The position numbers and the translations under genes are program-made. The notes beneath the pieces are model-generated. The model saw only the letters and a program-made list of their open reading frames with translations. It searched no databases and was not told where the DNA came from. A stretch of 10,050 nt of DNA, from the NCBI GenBank assembly GCA_000729835.1, contig JFHB01000403.1, positions 1 to 10,050 of the forward strand, read 5' to 3'. The DNA comes from Atkinsonella hypoxylon (Eukaryota; Ascomycota; Sordariomycetes; Hypocreales; Clavicipitaceae). Below are positions 8,040 to 10,050 of this stretch, in pieces (within the stretch, counting starts at the first letter, position 1; every line of letters begins with the position of its first letter).

Positions 8040-8289
8040 TACCTCCCTAGTTATAAATAAGCTTATAAAGTAAGACTTATAAGTAACTTAACTCTTTAGC
8101 TAATTCCCTTAATCCTAAAGTCTTAATTCTCTTATCTTCTATAACAGCTTTAGTGTCTTTAGTGTATATAGTAGTATCCCTTTTACTAGTAATAGCGTTC
8201 TTATAGCTAAGCGCTTTTCTTTATAATAAGTAACTCTTTTTTAGCAATTTATACTTTATTTAGTTGCTCTAAATATAATTAAATAGTGT

Positions 8290-9209
8290 CTTTTATTTGC
8301 CTTAATTATCTCTTGCTAAGCGCTAGAATAAAAGAGAGCTAGTAGTATAACACTAAGGTTTATATTAGTAATAGAATTATAGGCTATTATAGGTTGTTTA
8401 GTAATATATCTTTAAGCTAATGCTTCTATTTAATCCTTTATAGTGTAGTATTCTTTAGCTCTAAGCGCTTATTTTGCTGCCCTTATAATCTCTTTATCTC
8501 TTTACCTAGATTTCTACTTCTACGCTAATAGCTCTATAAAACGTAAAGACAGTAGCTAATACTTTAAGTTCTATAATTGTTGTAGAAGCTAGTTCTTACT
8601 ATAAGATTCTATTTAATCTTTTTACATAAGATCTTATAGTATACTAGAAATTCTAGCAAAAACCTCTAAATTATCTAGCAGTAGTAACAATAAAGAGCTT
8701 TATAAATTAGTTATAGGCTGTAGTAGCACCTTAAACGTTACAATTAAAGACTTCTTTTATGCAAAAGGGAGCAGCTTATAATGCATAAAAGCCTAGCTAG
8801 GCTTACTTATCTACGTTAAAGAATATAAACGCTATTCCCTTACTGTTATTGCTGCTTTAATAGTTCTATTATAGATAATAGAATTGCTATTAAACTAAAT
8901 AGCAGCAATAAACTAATTCTCCTAAAGTTATATAAGCATTTATTTATTAACCTCTATTAACTATTTAATTACTTAATTATAATTGCTTAAGGTAAATTTC
9001 TAGGCATTAAGCTCCTTTAGAATAGGAATTCTACTACTAGTTGTCTGTAAGTAATATCTTAAGATAAAACGCTTTATAGTATCTTCCTAGAGGTAGCTAA
9101 GGTTAAAGCCTATAGTCTTAGCTTTTTTAATAACTATATACCTATTTATAAAACTAAGCTTGTTTACTACTATTGCGCGTAGGACTATTATAACCCTATT
9201 AGTACCTTT
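8290..9209 (-). pseudogene. Unassigned degraded protein-coding frame, possibly copia Gag
   Basis: One minus-strand frame runs about 305 codons from 9209 to about 8290 with only TAA/TAG stops; codon phase was checked at 9209, 8774 and 8498. It includes R-I-P-I-L-K-E-L-N-A-W-K-F-T-L-S-N-Y, with the Trp read through a TAG, which resembles the N-x-W-K region near the start of copia Gag. A Leu-rich helical stretch and a Lys/Arg-rich segment (K-S-R-Q-R-D-K-E-I-I-R-A-A-K) follow. Its position upstream of integrase in the same orientation fits the Gag half, but I found no zinc knuckle or protease, and the distance is too short for a complete copia N-terminal half. A transposase or decayed host gene is possible. 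The flanks 8042-8289 and 9210-9366 show only short protein-like pieces. Confidence 0.3.
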
Positions 9210-9368
9210 ACAGTAGTTATAAGACTAATTAATAGAGTTGTTAGTTATAACCTAGTTGCAAAGGCGCAGTTTAAATTCGTTCCCTAATGTTTAGGTGATT
9301 CTATAGTTGCTGTATTAAGTGTAAGGTATATTGTATAAGCTGTTGCCAATAAGATCAATTAGAAGATA

Positions 9369-10050
9369 CTGTGTCGCGGCGGGGTTACCCCCTTGCGCTC
9401 TTATATTAGCTTTGCAAGGGATGCTACATACAGATTTTTCTCTATAAGAGTGCGTATCGCCTAGACATATAGATAGTTTAAGTAAGGAAGTAAGTGCGCA
9501 AGCAGCTTCTGCTGATTCTTTTTGGGCTTTTGCTCTTTTAATTAATTAATATCTTTTAGCCTGCTTTAATTTACAACACTTAACGCTTAAGAGACATTAC
9601 TTCGCTGCTAGTAACACTTTCTCTAACTCTTTAGTACATTTAGCTCCTTTTACGCATATATATCTTCTAAGCCGCAATTAATATTTTATTTCTGCCTTTT
9701 TGGACTATTTAATCTTCTTATCTATTATTATTTAATAGTATACACTAATAAATATCTTACGCTCTTTTTTAATCCTCTTTGCTCTTAACGTACACTATAT
9801 TGTTATCTACTTTAGTGTAGGCTATATAGTTATTTAGGGGTTTAGTTTTAAGTTAATAAAATAGAGGCTTTACTAGGGACTTATTCTAATTAAAGTGCAT
9901 TATATAATTAAAAGGTTTTTTATAGAGATCCTAGAAGAAAGAAGAAAAAGCTACTAAGCATTAAAGACAAAAGAGCACTTTAGCTTAAATATTACTAATA
10001 TAAGAAAAAAGGAAATTATAGGGATAAAAGCTCTATATTATAAGGGATTA
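9369..10050 (-). mobile_element. TIR DNA transposon copy C, inverted, runs off the window
   Basis: The intact end CTGTGTCGCGGCGGGGTTACC starts at 9369 and is preceded by TA (9367-9368). The whole 682 bp is the inverted counterpart of copy A 2244-2924. Judged by copy A, about 140 bp including the other terminal repeat lie beyond the window. The first 70 bp are GC-rich and nearly unmutated; the rest has moderate C-to-T/G-to-A change. The sequence on the far side of the element cannot be seen, so the interrupted target is unknown. Confidence 0.8.
9385..9850 (-). pseudogene. Transposase-like coding remnant in copy C
   Basis: The counterpart of 2443-2908 in copy A, read on the minus strand and ending at a TAA (9385-9387) just inside the terminal repeat. 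It keeps Lys/Leu-rich codons lost elsewhere, for example T-K-E-L-E-K-V-L-L-A-A-K, and thereby helps to read the ancestral frame, but it carries its own TAA/TAG stops. There is no recognisable catalytic motif; the link to a pogo/Fot-type transposase is inferred from the element ends only. Confidence 0.3.

Noticed and set aside
2101..10050. Copies A and C as long terminal inverted repeats of one 7-8 kb composite transposon.
   Set aside because: The true TIR ends with TA (2924 and 9369) face each other across the interior, so each copy is a separate element extending outward, and copy A has its own left end at 2101.
1..10050. Host protein genes, tRNA/rRNA genes, CRISPR arrays or introns.
   Set aside because: No intact coding frame with a plausible start, no tRNA-like cloverleaf, no regular spaced repeats and no convincing splice-site pairs were seen; all long open readings fall within mobile-element remnants.

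Overview
The window is AT-rich, gene-poor repeat DNA, and the best guess for its source is a filamentous ascomycete. Every coding stretch I can recognise belongs to a dead transposable element. The decay is almost purely C-to-T and G-to-A, mostly at CpA/TpG, leaving TAA/TAG where Gln or Trp codons are expected. That is the footprint of repeat-induced point mutation (RIP), a Pezizomycotina process. I see no live host gene, tRNA, rRNA or CRISPR array.

Layout. (1) Bases 1-2100 and 2925-3219 (minus strand) are two halves of one Gag-like reading frame. Its upstream LTR lies at about 3241-3602, and a degenerate CCHC zinc knuckle is at 645-686. (2) A TIR DNA transposon, copy A (2101-2924, flanked by TA), splits that frame; removing it with one TA puts the halves back in phase. 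(3) The LTR begins exactly where a 177-bp copia integrase fragment (3603-3779) ends. (4) A Ty1/copia element on the minus strand fills 3780-7552: a probable 3' LTR (3780-4489), a polypurine tract, and a pol frame running integrase, reverse transcriptase, RNase H (7552 down to 4654). (5) Copy B of the TIR transposon, truncated at its left end (7553-8039), interrupts the integrase N-terminus. (6) 8042-9366 holds an unassigned minus-strand frame, perhaps the Gag half of the copia element. (7) Copy C of the TIR transposon, inverted, runs from 9369 past the window end.

Inferred history: copia copies accumulated, one inserted into another; a second LTR retrotransposon landed in the integrase fragment; TIR elements then jumped into TA sites in these retroelements. 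Mutation load is uneven. Bases 1 to about 2770 contain no TCA, CCA, TGA or TGG that I could find, while 3590-4700 and the GC-rich tips of copies A and C keep many original bases.

All of this was read by eye, without alignment or database search. Family calls rest on motifs and internal repeat comparison; the copia pol call is the firmest.
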